Part shown: positions 45,903 through 55,724 of the stretch, in pieces
Numbering within the stretch: the stretch's first letter is position 1
Layout: each line of letters begins with the position of its first letter
Source of the DNA: an uncultured Clostridia bacterium
Lineage (GTDB): Bacteria; Bacillota; Limnochordia; Darwinibacteriales; DTU012
NCBI GenBank assembly: GCA_900019385.1
Contig: FIZJ01000011.1
Span: 150,439-214,438, forward strand
Direction: 5' to 3'
Length of the DNA: 64,000 bases
Notes under the pieces: model-generated
What the model was told of the DNA's origin: nothing
Databases searched by the model: none
The model's input: only the letters and a program-made list of their open reading frames with translations
Made by a program: the position numbers and the translations under genes

Positions 45903-47256
45903 ATGAGCCGAAAAAACATGCTAATGTCCATCATCACCACAGCAGTCGCTCTTGCCTTGACGCTTGGCGCGGCAAGTTGTTCTGCTCAGCTTGTGCCGGC
46001 CCAGGTGTATGTGATTTCTGTCGACGGCACAGTGGAGCTTGGCCTGTCCCAATATGTCCTCAGAGGTTTGAAACAGGCACAACAGGACCGGGCGGCGGTA
46101 ATCCTGGAGATAAATACCTTCGGCGGCCGTGTCGACGCGGCTGTTGAAATACGCGACTACATCCTGCGGATGGAAACACCGGTGATCGCCTTTGTCCGGG
46201 AACGAGCCATATCGGCGGGGGGGGTGATCGCCCTTTGCCGGGGAGGGAGCCATATCGGCGGGAGCGTTGATCGCCATAGCGTCGCCTCAGATCGCCATGG
46301 CGCCTGGAAGCACGCTGGGAGCGGCTGAACCGCGGCCTTTGGATCCCAAGAATGTTTCCTACATGCGGGCGGAGTTTTCCGCGACGGCCCAGCGCCACGG
46401 CAGAGATCCTAACATCGCCGCGGCCATGGTCGATGCCGATATAGTCGTCGACGGCCTGGTGAGGCCTGGGCAGCTGCTGACTTTGACTGCGCAGGATGCT
46501 CTAAAATACGGCTATGCGGATCTGCTCACCAATTACCGCACAGAGGTCTTGGCCCATTATCAGCTGGATCATCTGCCGGTGGTGGAGATCGAGCGCAACT
46601 GGGCCGAGCGTTTGGCAGGTTTTGTCACCGATCCTACCGTGAGCCAGATTCTGCTGATCATCGGCTTTTTGGGGATCATCATCGAACTTCTGTCGCCCGG
46701 ATTGGGGCTGCCTGGCGTGATCGGGGTTATGGCCATGGGCTTGTTCTTCGGCGGCCGGATCCTGGCAGGGCTGGCCGGCCTTGAAGTGGTGGCCCTGTTT
46801 GTGCTGGGCATCATTATGCTGATCGCTGAGATCTTTTTCATCCCCGGCTTCGGCCTGGTGGGCGTCTTGGGTTTGATCAGCATTCTGGCCAGTATTTTCC
46901 TGTCCTTTGACAATTTCACAGCTGCTTTGACCAGCCTGGCGATCACATTGGCGGTGACCATCGCCATTATCGTCCTTTTGTGGAAGCGGTTCACCAGATC
47001 CCGGGCCTGGAGCCGATTTGTCCTGCTCACCCGGGAAGAGCGGTCCCTGGGCTATCAAGGGGTCAGAGACTACAGTGAACTCCTGGGCCAAACCGGGGTC
47101 ACAGTCTCGGCCCTGCGGCCGGCGGGAATCGTCAAAATCGGCGACCAGCGCTATGATGTGGTGTCGGACGGTGACTTCATCCCCAACGACACCAAGGTGA
47201 AAGTGGTCTATGTGGAAGGAAACCGGATTGTGGTGACCGAAGTCAGAGACAAGTGA
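45903..47256 (+). pseudogene. Long NfeD-family membrane serine protease, frame broken by a 43-bp imperfect duplication
   Basis: Long NfeD proteins combine a ClpP-class protease domain with membrane helices and a C-terminal OB fold, and act next to flotillins. The first frame (45903-46328) encodes a signal peptide and the protease up to ERAISAG with the catalytic Ser at codon 104. A second frame, shifted by +1, resumes in the duplicated segment with AISAGALIAIASPQIAMAPG and runs to 47256 with four to five membrane helices and the OB domain. Removing 43 bases restores one frame of 436 residues, a normal length. As written it is two pieces; the second could start at TTG 46267. It may be an assembly error rather than a true pseudogene. 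Confidence 0.8.
46181..46262 (+). repeat. Imperfect tandem duplication inside nfeD
   Basis: Two 40-base units, 46181-46220 and 46223-46262, share GGTGATCGCC at the start and GAGCCATATCGGCGGG at the end, with the latter 43 bases apart. The second unit has four substitutions, three of them to G, and an extra C. A run of eight G lies at the junction (46217-46224). Confidence 0.85.
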
Positions 47257-47295
47257 TAAAATAATGGAAAAGATACCTAAGAAGGAGGCAGTATA

Positions 47296-48294
47296 GTGGA
47301 ACCTTTGATGATCATCCTGTTTTTCCTGATTGTTCTGTTCGTGTCCTTTCTCTTTTCCTTCATTCCCATCGGGCTGTGGATATCGGCATTGGCCGCTGGA
47401 GTCCAGGTGGGCATTCTGACCCTGGTTGGAATGAGGCTTAGGCGGGTGCCGCCGGGAAGGATTATTATCCCCTTGATTAAAGCCTACAAGGCTGGCTTGG
47501 ATGTGACCATCGACAAACTCGAAGCTCATTATCTGGCCGGAGGCAATGTGGACCGGGTGATCGACGCGCTGATCGCAGCTCACCGCGCAGATATTTCCCT
47601 GGAATTCGAACGGGCGGCGGCCATTGACCTTGCGGGCCGCAATGTTCTGGAAGCTGTTCAGATGAGCGTCAATCCCCGGGTGATTGAAACGCCGCTGATC
47701 TCGGCTGTGGCCAAAAACGGCATTGAGCTGAAAGTCATCGCCCGGGTGACCGTGAGAGCCAATATCGACCGCCTGGTGGGCGGAGCCGGCGAGGCTACGA
47801 TCATCGCCCGGGTCGGCGAGGGTATCGTCACAACAGTCGGTTCCAGCGAAAGCCACGAAGAAGTGCTGGAGAACCCGGACCAAATCTCCCGCACTGTGCT
47901 GGCCAAGGGCTTGGATTCAGGCACGGCCTTCGAAATCCTCTCCATTGACATCGCCGACGTGGATGTGGGGCGCAACATCGGGGCGCAGCTCCAGATCGAC
48001 CAGGCGGAAGCCGACAAGAACATCGCCATGGCCAAAGCCGCCGAGCGGCGGTTTGCCGCCATCGCCCTGGAGCACGAGATGCGGGCCAGGGTGGAAGAAA
48101 TGCGCGCCCGGGTAGTGGAAGCGGAAGCCGAGGTGCCGAAAGCGCTGGCGGAAGCTTTGCGGGAAGGCAAGCTCGGTGTGATGGATTACTACCACATGCG
48201 CAACATCATGGCCGATACTGACATGCGCCAGGCCATCGGCAGGGCTGGCAAGCAGGAGCAGCAGGACCAGAAGCAGAAAGACAAGACTGAATAG
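47296..48294 (+). CDS. floA: Flotillin-like protein FloA
   Basis: Membrane scaffold of functional microdomains, affecting wall synthesis, secretion and signalling. The 332-residue product has an N-terminal hydrophobic hairpin region (about 3-45), an SPFH domain, and a long coiled-coil C-terminus rich in Ala-Glu (about 230-300). GTG 47296 follows AAGGAGG. Its place after nfeD matches the Bacillus yqeZ-floA-yqfB cluster. Confidence 0.95.
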   Translation: MEPLMIILFFLIVLFVSFLFSFIPIGLWISALAAGVQVGILTLVGMRLRRVPPGRIIIPLIKAYKAGLDVTIDKLEAHYLAGGNVDRVIDALIAAHRADISLEFERAAAIDLAGRNVLEAVQMSVNPRVIETPLISAVAKNGIELKVIARVTVRANIDRLVGGAGEATIIARVGEGIVTTVGSSESHEEVLENPDQISRTVLAKGLDSGTAFEILSIDIADVDVGRNIGAQLQIDQAEADKNIAMAKAAERRFAAIALEHEMRARVEEMRARVVEAEAEVPKALAEALREGKLGVMDYYHMRNIMADTDMRQAIGRAGKQEQQDQKQKDKTE

Positions 48295-48318
48295 TGCCGG
48301 CCTCCGAGGAGGAATAAA

Positions 48319-48822
48319 ATGGGTCCTATAATACCGATTATAGTCGTCATCTATCTGGTCGCGTCCGTAGTCGGCGCTGTGCTGCAGTCGCTGCAAAACC
48401 AACAGCAAAAAGGGGCGCCCAGAATCCCCAAGGCGCCGCCGGCTCCACGGCCTAAAGCTCCACAGACGGTACGGCAGCAACAAACCGCACCGCCGGATCG
48501 GCAGCCGAAAACCGCACCGCCGGCGCCGGCAGCGCAGAAGCCGGTGTTTGAGCACAAGCGGCCGCAGGTCCAGACGGCGAACGAGGCAGATTTTGGCTTC
48601 GAAGGCTTTGATGGCCTGAATGAGTTGGAAGCTGCTTTCGACGCAGCATGGGATGAAGCAGGGTCAGCCGCGCCAGGAGCCAAAACCAAAACAGCAGCCC
48701 CAGCCAAAGCTCTAGAAGCGGACGTGGTTTTTTCCGGATTGGCTTCTCAACTGTGGGCAGGCGTGATCTACAGCGAGATTCTTCGGGAGCCAAGGGCTGT
48801 CAGGCCCTGGCCGGCCAGATAA
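48319..48822 (+). CDS. Proline-rich single-pass membrane protein of unknown function
   Basis: The 167-residue product has an N-terminal membrane segment (about 3-23), a low-complexity Pro/Ala/Lys/Gln linker (about 30-80), an acidic patch with FGFEGFDGLNELEAAF, and a C-terminus reading VIYSEILREPRAVRPW. I do not recognise a named family, though small Firmicutes membrane proteins with a SEILGPPRA-like end are familiar. It follows floA by 24 bases with GAGGAGG, so it is probably cotranscribed and may work with the flotillin. Confidence 0.7.
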   Translation: MGPIIPIIVVIYLVASVVGAVLQSLQNQQQKGAPRIPKAPPAPRPKAPQTVRQQQTAPPDRQPKTAPPAPAAQKPVFEHKRPQVQTANEADFGFEGFDGLNELEAAFDAAWDEAGSAAPGAKTKTAAPAKALEADVVFSGLASQLWAGVIYSEILREPRAVRPWPAR

Positions 48823-48850
48823 CAACTTTAGGAAGCAGGAGTTTTCACAA

Positions 48851-48883
48851 AAGGCGCTTTCCCAGGCGGAAAGCGCCTTTTTT
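48851..48883 (+). terminator. Strong terminator after the floA operon
   Basis: Perfect 11-bp stem AAGGCGCTTTC (48851-48861) with GAAAGCGCCTT (48869-48879), then a T run. Confidence 0.93.
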
Positions 48884-48887
48884 CTTG

Positions 48888-48914
48888 ACCCGGGGTGGGC
48901 ACACCCTGGGTTTT
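48888..48914 (+). terminator. Second, tandem terminator
   Basis: ACCCGGGGTG (48888-48897) pairs with CACCCTGGGT (48902-48911) with one G-T pair and loop GGCA, followed by TTTT. It lies four bases beyond the first terminator. Confidence 0.7.
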
Positions 48915-48923
48915 GCTTTTGCA

Positions 48924-48953
48924 GTAATGCTTTGCTGTAGATAAGCATAGTTT
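48924..48953 (+). promoter_or_regulatory. Candidate sigma-E-like promoter of yqfC-yqfD
   Basis: GTAATGC (48924-48930), 15 bases, then CATAGTTT (48946-48953), loosely resembling the sigma-E pattern with a CATA -10. In Bacillus yqfC and yqfD are mother-cell genes, which supports this reading. Confidence 0.4.
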
Positions 48954-48985
48954 TTAGAGGAGCTGGAATTGCCGGAGGTGTGGCG

Positions 48986-49267
48986 ATGGAGCGAGGCTTG
49001 AAAAAAGCGGCCAAAAAGCTGGTGAGCACCATGGAACTACCGGCGGATGCCATTTTGGATCTCCCCAGGATCACCATGATCGGCAATACGGAACTGATGG
49101 TGGAAAACCACAAGGGTATCGAGAAGTATACTTCCACCGAAGTCCGGATCCGGATCACGGGCGGGCATATGGCCATTCACGGTCGCCGACTGATTGTCCG
49201 CTTTATTGATAAAGACGATCTCAAGCTTGAAGGCGTAATCACCAATATCGACATGGGTGATCAATAG
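48986..49267 (+). CDS. yqfC: Sporulation protein YqfC
   Basis: Small protein of the YabP/YqfC family, made in the mother cell during sporulation. The 93-residue product has LPADAILDLPRITMIG and GGHMAIHGRRLIVRFI, the two conserved strands of the family. ATG 48986 is chosen because CGGAGGTG at 48973-48980 is well placed; GTG 48980 lies inside it. It is followed after 12 bases by yqfD. Confidence 0.9.
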   Translation: MERGLKKAAKKLVSTMELPADAILDLPRITMIGNTELMVENHKGIEKYTSTEVRIRITGGHMAIHGRRLIVRFIDKDDLKLEGVITNIDMGDQ

Positions 49268-49279
49268 CGAGGTGGAAAC

Positions 49280-50452
49280 ATGATTACCCGGCTTTGGGCT
49301 TGGCTGGTGGGATATGTGGTCATCAAGCTGAAGGGCGCGCAGCTTGAGGCTTTGGTCAACCGCATCGCCGGCGGCGGCTACGGCATCTGGGACCTGGAGC
49401 GGGTCACGGCCAACATCATGATCGGCAAAATCCGCATTAAACACTTCAAGAAGCTGCGCCCTTTGTTAAGCGGGCTGAACGTCCGGGTGGGGATCGTGGG
49501 CCGGGCGGGGCTGCCTTTTTTTGCCGCGAAAGTGTCGAGGCGGAAAGGGCTGGTGGTGGGTTTGGCACTGCTCGCCGCCTTGTTTTACCACCTAGCGGGG
49601 TTTGTTTGGATGATCGAAATCGCCGGCGGCGAGCAGATCAGCGCTGCTGCGATCAGCGATCTCCTGGCCCGGGAAGGGGTGAGAGTAGGGGCGCCCAAGT
49701 CCCAAATCGACTTGAACTACCTGGAAAACTTGCTTTTGATCAGTTTCCCAGAACTGTCCTGGGTTGGGGCCCGCATCAAAGGTGTGTTGATGCAGATTGA
49801 GGTCGCGGAACGGGCAAGCCCCCATCGCGCGGAAGTGCAGTACGGTGATGTGGTTGCCGCCCAGAATGGCCTGATCACGCAGGTGGTGCCCTTTAGGGGC
49901 ACACCGCTGGTCACTGTGGGCAGTACCGTCAAGAAAGGAGATATCCTTATTTCCGGTGAATACTACGACCAATACGGCCGCCGCCAGCAGGGCAGCGCGG
50001 AAGGGATTGTCCGGGCCCGTGTCTGGTATGACGCTTTCGGTGAGGCGGCGTTCAGCAAAATTACAGCGATAGAAACCGGCAACTACCACACCAGCTATTC
50101 GGTCGCCATCGGCAAGTGGGTACTGCGGTTGGGAAGGCCGGCACCGTTTGCCAACCATGCTAGTGAAGCCCACACCTGGCAGCCTCGGATAGGCGGGCTG
50201 AAACTGCCTTTCGCGGTGACCAAGCATATTTATGCAGAAGTGGATTACCAAACAACGAGCATCGCGGTGGACCAGGCCCGGGCCCTGGCCTTGGAACGGG
50301 CCTGGCAGCAGCTGGCGGCCTCGGGAGTGGATCGCGATCAAGTGAAAGATACACAGGTCACCGAACACTACCTCATGGATCAGGACGGGATCCGGGTGGG
50401 ATTGATCGTGGAGCTGGAGCAAGACATCGCTGAGTTCGCTCCCAGGCTCTAG
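49280..50452 (+). CDS. yqfD: Sporulation protein YqfD
   Basis: Membrane protein needed for normal sporulation, partner of YqfC. The 390-residue product has an N-terminal cytoplasmic region, one membrane helix (about 92-112), and an extracytoplasmic region with a POTRA-like start (IAGGEQISAAAISDLLAREG) and the segment GLITQVVPFRGTPLVTVGS. ATG 49280 follows GCGAGGTGG. The yqfC-yqfD-phoH-pgpH-ybeY order is conserved in Firmicutes. Confidence 0.93.
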   Translation: MITRLWAWLVGYVVIKLKGAQLEALVNRIAGGGYGIWDLERVTANIMIGKIRIKHFKKLRPLLSGLNVRVGIVGRAGLPFFAAKVSRRKGLVVGLALLAALFYHLAGFVWMIEIAGGEQISAAAISDLLAREGVRVGAPKSQIDLNYLENLLLISFPELSWVGARIKGVLMQIEVAERASPHRAEVQYGDVVAAQNGLITQVVPFRGTPLVTVGSTVKKGDILISGEYYDQYGRRQQGSAEGIVRARVWYDAFGEAAFSKITAIETGNYHTSYSVAIGKWVLRLGRPAPFANHASEAHTWQPRIGGLKLPFAVTKHIYAEVDYQTTSIAVDQARALALERAWQQLAASGVDRDQVKDTQVTEHYLMDQDGIRVGLIVELEQDIAEFAPRL

Positions 50453-50481
50453 TTTGCATCTGTATCACATTCTGCTATAAT
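50453..50481 (+). promoter_or_regulatory. Promoter of phoH
   Basis: TTTGCA (50453-50458) and a perfect TATAAT (50476-50481) are 17 bases apart, immediately after the yqfD stop. It separates the vegetative genes from yqfCD. Confidence 0.75.
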
Positions 50482-50517
50482 AAGAATAGTCTTTAAGAAC
50501 ATCGGGGAGGTTTGTGA

Positions 50518-51489
50518 GTGGCTCAGCAAGCAACTGAGATTGTTTTTACCTTGGCGGATATCGCCCAAGCCCAGGCTGTCAGCGGCAAAGGCGACGAGAA
50601 CCTGCGCTGGTTGGAGAACCAATACGGTATCAGGGTGATTCCCCGGGGTATTGATTTGATTCTCAGCGGAGATACAGAAAGTGTGGAAAAGGTGCGGCAG
50701 ATTCTCGAGAATGTGGCGGGGCTCGACCGGGAACTCACCGCCCATGATTTTCATTACGCCAGCGAACTGATCAACACCGGCAATGGAGTATCCCTGCGGG
50801 AACTTAATTCAGAAACCATTGTCACCACAGCCCGCGGGCGCCAGCTCTACCCCAAGACACAGGGGCAGAGAGAATATGTCCAGACAATCAACAGCAATGT
50901 GATCACTTTCGGCATTGGCCCCGCCGGAACCGGGAAGACGTTCCTGGCCATGGCGGTGGCGGCTGCCGCCTTGAAGAAGAAAGAGGTAAGCCGGATAATT
51001 CTTACCCGGCCGGCGGTTGAGGCGGGCGAGCACTTGGGGTTTCTCCCCGGCGATCTGCAAAACAAAGTGGATCCGTACCTGAGGCCGCTGTACGATGCAC
51101 TGTACGAGATCCTTGGACAAGAACAGTACTTGAAGCTGCGGGAAAAAGGTGTGATCGAAATCGCCCCGCTGGCCTACATGCGGGGGCGGACTCTGGATGA
51201 CTCGTTTATCATTCTCGACGAAGCGCAAAACACCACTAACGAACAGATGAAGATGTTCCTGACCCGCCTCGGTTATGGTTCGAAGGCTGTCGTTACCGGA
51301 GATGTGACCCAGATCGACCTGCCCCGGGGCAAGAAATCGGGTTTGGTGATAGCCGGCAGGATCCTGAAAAACGTGAAGGGGATCGGCTTTTGCTATCTCA
51401 CCGAAAGCGATGTGGTCCGGCATCCGTTGGTGCAGAGAGTAATCAAAGCATATGCCGAGTTTGAAAGCGAGCAGCAGGACGAAGCTTAG
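50518..51489 (+). CDS. PhoH-like ATPase
   Basis: The 323-residue product has an N-terminal KH-like region and an SF1-type ATPase core with Walker A GPAGTGKTFLAMAVA and Walker B SFIILDEAQNTT. The family is linked by gene order to ybeY and RNA metabolism, but its exact role is not settled. GTG 50518 lies 7 bases after GGGGAGG. It is followed by the HD-domain gene. Confidence 0.93.
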   Translation: MAQQATEIVFTLADIAQAQAVSGKGDENLRWLENQYGIRVIPRGIDLILSGDTESVEKVRQILENVAGLDRELTAHDFHYASELINTGNGVSLRELNSETIVTTARGRQLYPKTQGQREYVQTINSNVITFGIGPAGTGKTFLAMAVAAAALKKKEVSRIILTRPAVEAGEHLGFLPGDLQNKVDPYLRPLYDALYEILGQEQYLKLREKGVIEIAPLAYMRGRTLDDSFIILDEAQNTTNEQMKMFLTRLGYGSKAVVTGDVTQIDLPRGKKSGLVIAGRILKNVKGIGFCYLTESDVVRHPLVQRVIKAYAEFESEQQDEA

Positions 51490-51505
51490 CGGAGGAGCTG
51501 CCAAC

Positions 51506-53674
51506 ATGGGTAAGTTTATACCAAAACCTTTGGCCAAAGCGGCGCGCGCCATCAAAGACAAATTGGAACAGACAACTGTCAGGCAGTGGATTTTGGCAGT
51601 CTTAATCTTTATTGGGCTGTTCGGCATTTTGTCCATCAATATCAGTCCGACTGGCTACAAGCTGGAAGTAGGGGAAGTGGCCCGCCAGGATATCCGTGTG
51701 CCGCGCGACATGGAGAACCGGGCCCAGACGGAACGGGAAAGGCAGGCGGCCGCGGCCCGGGCGGAAGCGGAGGCCAAAGCCGATCCCAATTTTTACATTG
51801 TCAACCATGCCACGGTAGTGGCGGCTGAGGAAAAGCTTGACGAGATTTTCTCCATCATTGCCGAGGCCAGGGCACAGCAGGCCCAGGCGGAAGAAAACGG
51901 GGAAATAGATCAGAGTCCGTTCAAGCCTGTGGATGTGCAGCGGCAGATTGCCCAGAAAGTGGAAATCGCTCTGCCGGTGCAGGTTGTGGATCAGCTGCTG
52001 GCTGCCGACGAACTGGCTTACAACACCTTTGTCCAGGAAAGCCGGCGGGTGATCATGGAACAGATGCAGCAGCGAATCGCCCAGGCGGATCTGAACAATG
52101 TCATGGACCGGATCAGGGTCTTGATTGCTCAAAGCGAGATCAGCGCCCAGCTTCAGGATGCAGCCTACGCCGTCGCGGCCCAGATCATCGAGCCCAACTT
52201 GGCTTTGGATCAGCAGGCAGTTGAGCAAAGACGCCTGGAAGCGATGGAAGAGGTGGGCCCCGTCTATGTCAAGGCCGGGGAGATCATCATCAGCGACGGG
52301 ACAGTGGTGGAGCCCGAGCACGTGCAGATGCTGAAAGATTTGGGCTTGTACCGGGAAGGTATTGATTATTGGTCATTGTTGGGCTTGTTAGGCCTTGTCT
52401 CTTTGCTGCTGGCCATTTTCGGCGTAGCTCTGTACAAATCCCGGCCTGAGATCATCCAAAGTGAAAGCAGGCTGGCGTTTGTCGGCTCTGTGCTGATTCT
52501 GGTCACACTGATCACTAAAATTCTCTCGCTCATTCCCTGGCTGCCGATCATGCATCTCACACCAATCGCCTTGGCAGGGATGCTCGTGACAATGCTTTTG
52601 GATTATCGGACAGGCTTTCTGACGGTCACCTTCCTGGCGGTGGTAAGCGGAATCACATTCCAGTCGCTGCCTCTGGTGGTGCAGGGATTTTCCGGCGGCT
52701 TGATCGCGATTCTAAGCGTTTCCAAGGTCAGTCAGCGCGGCGAGCTGATGCGCGCCGGGTTTATCGTCGGCGCCAGCAATGTTCTGGTGATGATTACCTT
52801 CGGGCTCTTGCTGCGGGATTCGGAACTATTGATCCACAGCTATCTGGGGTTCCTCAACGGAGTGATCTGTTCGGTGAGCACCATCGGTTCACTGCCGTAT
52901 TTCGAAAGCATCTTTTCCATCACCTCCGCCATTCGTCTGCTGGAGTTGACCAATCCCAATCATCCGCTGTTGAAAAGGCTGTTGATGGAAACACCTGGGA
53001 CTTATCACCACAGCATCATCGTGGGCAACCTGGCGGAAGCCGCTGCCGACGCGGTGGGCGCAGATGGGCTTTTGGCCCGGGTTGGCGCCACATACCACGA
53101 CATCGGCAAAGTGAAGCGGCCCATGTTCTTTGTGGAGAACCAGCTGGGGAACGACAACCCCCACGACAAAATCGCACCGTCTCTGTCAACTTTGATCGTG
53201 ATGGCCCATGTCAAAGACGGGCTGGAGCTGGCTCGGGAGTACAAACTGCCTGAAGTGGTCGCCGCCTTTATCGCGGAACACCACGGCACGGATCTGGTGA
53301 AATTTTTCTACCACCGGGCTCAGGAACACAACGGTGAAACAGTGGAGGAGAAAGACTTCCGCTATCCGGGGCCCAAACCCCAGACAAAGGAAACGGCGAT
53401 CGTCTCCTTGGCGGATGCAGTGGAGGCCGCGGTCCGTTCCTTGTCCAAACCGACTCCCGGCAAGATCGAAGGCCTGGTCCGGAAAATCATCCGCGAGCGG
53501 CTAGACGACGGCCAGCTTGACGAAAGCGATCTGACTTTTCAGGATTTGAACAAAATCGCCGATGCCTTCTCCAAGGTCTTGATCGGCATTTTCCACGGCC
53601 GGATCGAGTATCCGGAGAAGATCACCCGCGAAGACATCCTGGGCCGGAAAAACGGAGGGAAGGGCAGAGCCTGA
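51506..53674 (+). CDS. 7TMR-HDED cyclic-di-AMP phosphodiesterase (PgpH family)
   Basis: Degrades cyclic di-AMP in related Firmicutes. The 722-residue product has one membrane helix near residue 28, a large extracellular 7TMR-HDED domain (about 50-290), seven membrane helices (about 290-480) and a cytoplasmic HD domain with TYHHS (H501, H502) and ATYHDIGK (H531-D532). ATG 51506 follows GCGGAGGAG. It overlaps ybeY by one base. Confidence 0.93.
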   Translation: MGKFIPKPLAKAARAIKDKLEQTTVRQWILAVLIFIGLFGILSINISPTGYKLEVGEVARQDIRVPRDMENRAQTERERQAAAARAEAEAKADPNFYIVNHATVVAAEEKLDEIFSIIAEARAQQAQAEENGEIDQSPFKPVDVQRQIAQKVEIALPVQVVDQLLAADELAYNTFVQESRRVIMEQMQQRIAQADLNNVMDRIRVLIAQSEISAQLQDAAYAVAAQIIEPNLALDQQAVEQRRLEAMEEVGPVYVKAGEIIISDGTVVEPEHVQMLKDLGLYREGIDYWSLLGLLGLVSLLLAIFGVALYKSRPEIIQSESRLAFVGSVLILVTLITKILSLIPWLPIMHLTPIALAGMLVTMLLDYRTGFLTVTFLAVVSGITFQSLPLVVQGFSGGLIAILSVSKVSQRGELMRAGFIVGASNVLVMITFGLLLRDSELLIHSYLGFLNGVICSVSTIGSLPYFESIFSITSAIRLLELTNPNHPLLKRLLMETPGTYHHSIIVGNLAEAAADAVGADGLLARVGATYHDIGKVKRPMFFVENQLGNDNPHDKIAPSLSTLIVMAHVKDGLELAREYKLPEVVAAFIAEHHGTDLVKFFYHRAQEHNGETVEEKDFRYPGPKPQTKETAIVSLADAVEAAVRSLSKPTPGKIEGLVRKIIRERLDDGQLDESDLTFQDLNKIADAFSKVLIGIFHGRIEYPEKITREDILGRKNGGKGRA

Positions 53675-54135
53675 TGGAACTGTATGTGAACAACGAGCAG
53701 ACCCGTGTCGGCACTGCCGGGTTGGATACGGTGGTAAGGCAAGTCCTGGAAACAGGCCTGGCGCTTCTGGCTGTGGAAGGCCCGGTCGAGGTGGGTGTCA
53801 CCTTTGTGGACAATGAAACTATCAGAGAGCTGAACCGCGAATACCGGGGCATTGATCAGGCGACCGACGTCCTCTCCTTTGCCCAGGAGGAAGGCGAGGT
53901 TTTTCACCAGCCTCCGGGAGCGCCGCGGATTTTGGGGGATATCGTGATTTCCCTGGAGAAAGCCTTGGAGCAGAGCAGCGAATTCGGCCACAGCCTGGCC
54001 AGGGAAGTCGGCTACCTTACAGCCCACGGCCTGCTCCACCTTCTGGGGTATGATCACGAGCATGCCGATGAAAAGGCGGAAATGCGGGCACGCGAAGAAG
54101 CAATCATGGCCCGGCTCAACCTGACCCGCGAGTAG
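53674..54135 (+). CDS. ybeY: Endoribonuclease YbeY
   Basis: Zinc-dependent RNase for 16S rRNA maturation and ribosome quality control. The 153-residue product has the metal motif HGLLHLLGYDHEH near residue 117 and TDVLSFAQEEG upstream, both typical. The ATG overlaps the preceding stop (TGATG). Neighbours phoH and era are its usual functional partners. Confidence 0.96.
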   Translation: MELYVNNEQTRVGTAGLDTVVRQVLETGLALLAVEGPVEVGVTFVDNETIRELNREYRGIDQATDVLSFAQEEGEVFHQPPGAPRILGDIVISLEKALEQSSEFGHSLAREVGYLTAHGLLHLLGYDHEHADEKAEMRAREEAIMARLNLTRE

Positions 54136-54146
54136 GAGGGGCGGCG

Positions 54147-54839
54147 GTGCGGTCGAGAAACATTGTCGAGAGCTTCAACTATGCTATTGAGGGCATTATC
54201 TACGCGGTCAAGACACAGCGGAACATCAAGGTCCATCTGATCATGGCGATGCTAGCCATGATCCTGGCCGTGGTGCTCAATGTCACGCGGGTGGAACTAT
54301 TGATCCTGATGCTCACCATCGGCTTGGTGATCAGCACCGAGTTGATCAACACCGCCATCGAAGAAGTGGTCAACCTCGCTCATGAGGGGATCCACCCCCT
54401 GGCCCGAGTGGCCAAGAACGTGGCGGCAGGTGCCGTGCTGTTCAGCTCTGTGATGGCTGTCGGCGTTGGATACATAATCCTCTTTCAGCGCTTGATCAGA
54501 TTCGATCTGCGGCAGCTGATGCGGGGAATCGCTGTGGAAAATCTGGGCCTTTTGGCCATGTTGGTTGTCCTCGGCTCGATCATCTTGATTAAAAGCGCCA
54601 CGGGGAGCTCAGACTACCTCAAGGGAGGCATGCCCAGCGGCCACACAGCCCTGGCCTTCAGCCTGGCTGTGGCCATTATGTACAGCGGCAGCACCTTTGC
54701 CGCATGCCTCGGATTCGCGCTGGCGTTTTTGGTCGCCCATACCAGGGTGCAGAGCCGGATTCATTCGCTGCGGGAAGTGATTGTCGGTGGATTGTTGGGG
54801 TTTTTGATCACCATGATTCTGTTTCAGCTGAGCGCCTAG
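54147..54839 (+). CDS. Undecaprenol kinase (DgkA family) fused to a PAP2 phosphatase domain
   Basis: The 230-residue membrane protein has a DgkA-type kinase domain (1-115) with VISTELINTAIEEVVN (E65, N68, E72) and a PAP2 domain (about 135-230) with MPSGHTALAFS (S164-G-H166) and a third motif R200...H206...E210, where Glu replaces the usual Asp. The first PAP2 motif (K-x6-RP) is not evident. DgkA of Gram-positives phosphorylates undecaprenol; PAP2 enzymes remove phosphate from its diphosphate. Such fusions occur in Firmicutes between ybeY and cdd or era. GTG 54147 follows GGAGGGG. Confidence 0.9.
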   Translation: MRSRNIVESFNYAIEGIIYAVKTQRNIKVHLIMAMLAMILAVVLNVTRVELLILMLTIGLVISTELINTAIEEVVNLAHEGIHPLARVAKNVAAGAVLFSSVMAVGVGYIILFQRLIRFDLRQLMRGIAVENLGLLAMLVVLGSIILIKSATGSSDYLKGGMPSGHTALAFSLAVAIMYSGSTFAACLGFALAFLVAHTRVQSRIHSLREVIVGGLLGFLITMILFQLSA

Positions 54840-54844
54840 CCTGA

Positions 54845-55713
<869 letters not shown>

Positions 55714-55724
<11 letters not shown>

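Noticed and set aside
46217..46224. Programmed frameshift at the run of eight G in nfeD
   Set aside because: Slippage by one base either way at this run leads to a stop codon within a few to about a dozen codons (TGA at once for -1), so it cannot join the two halves. Removal of a 43-bp unit does join them.
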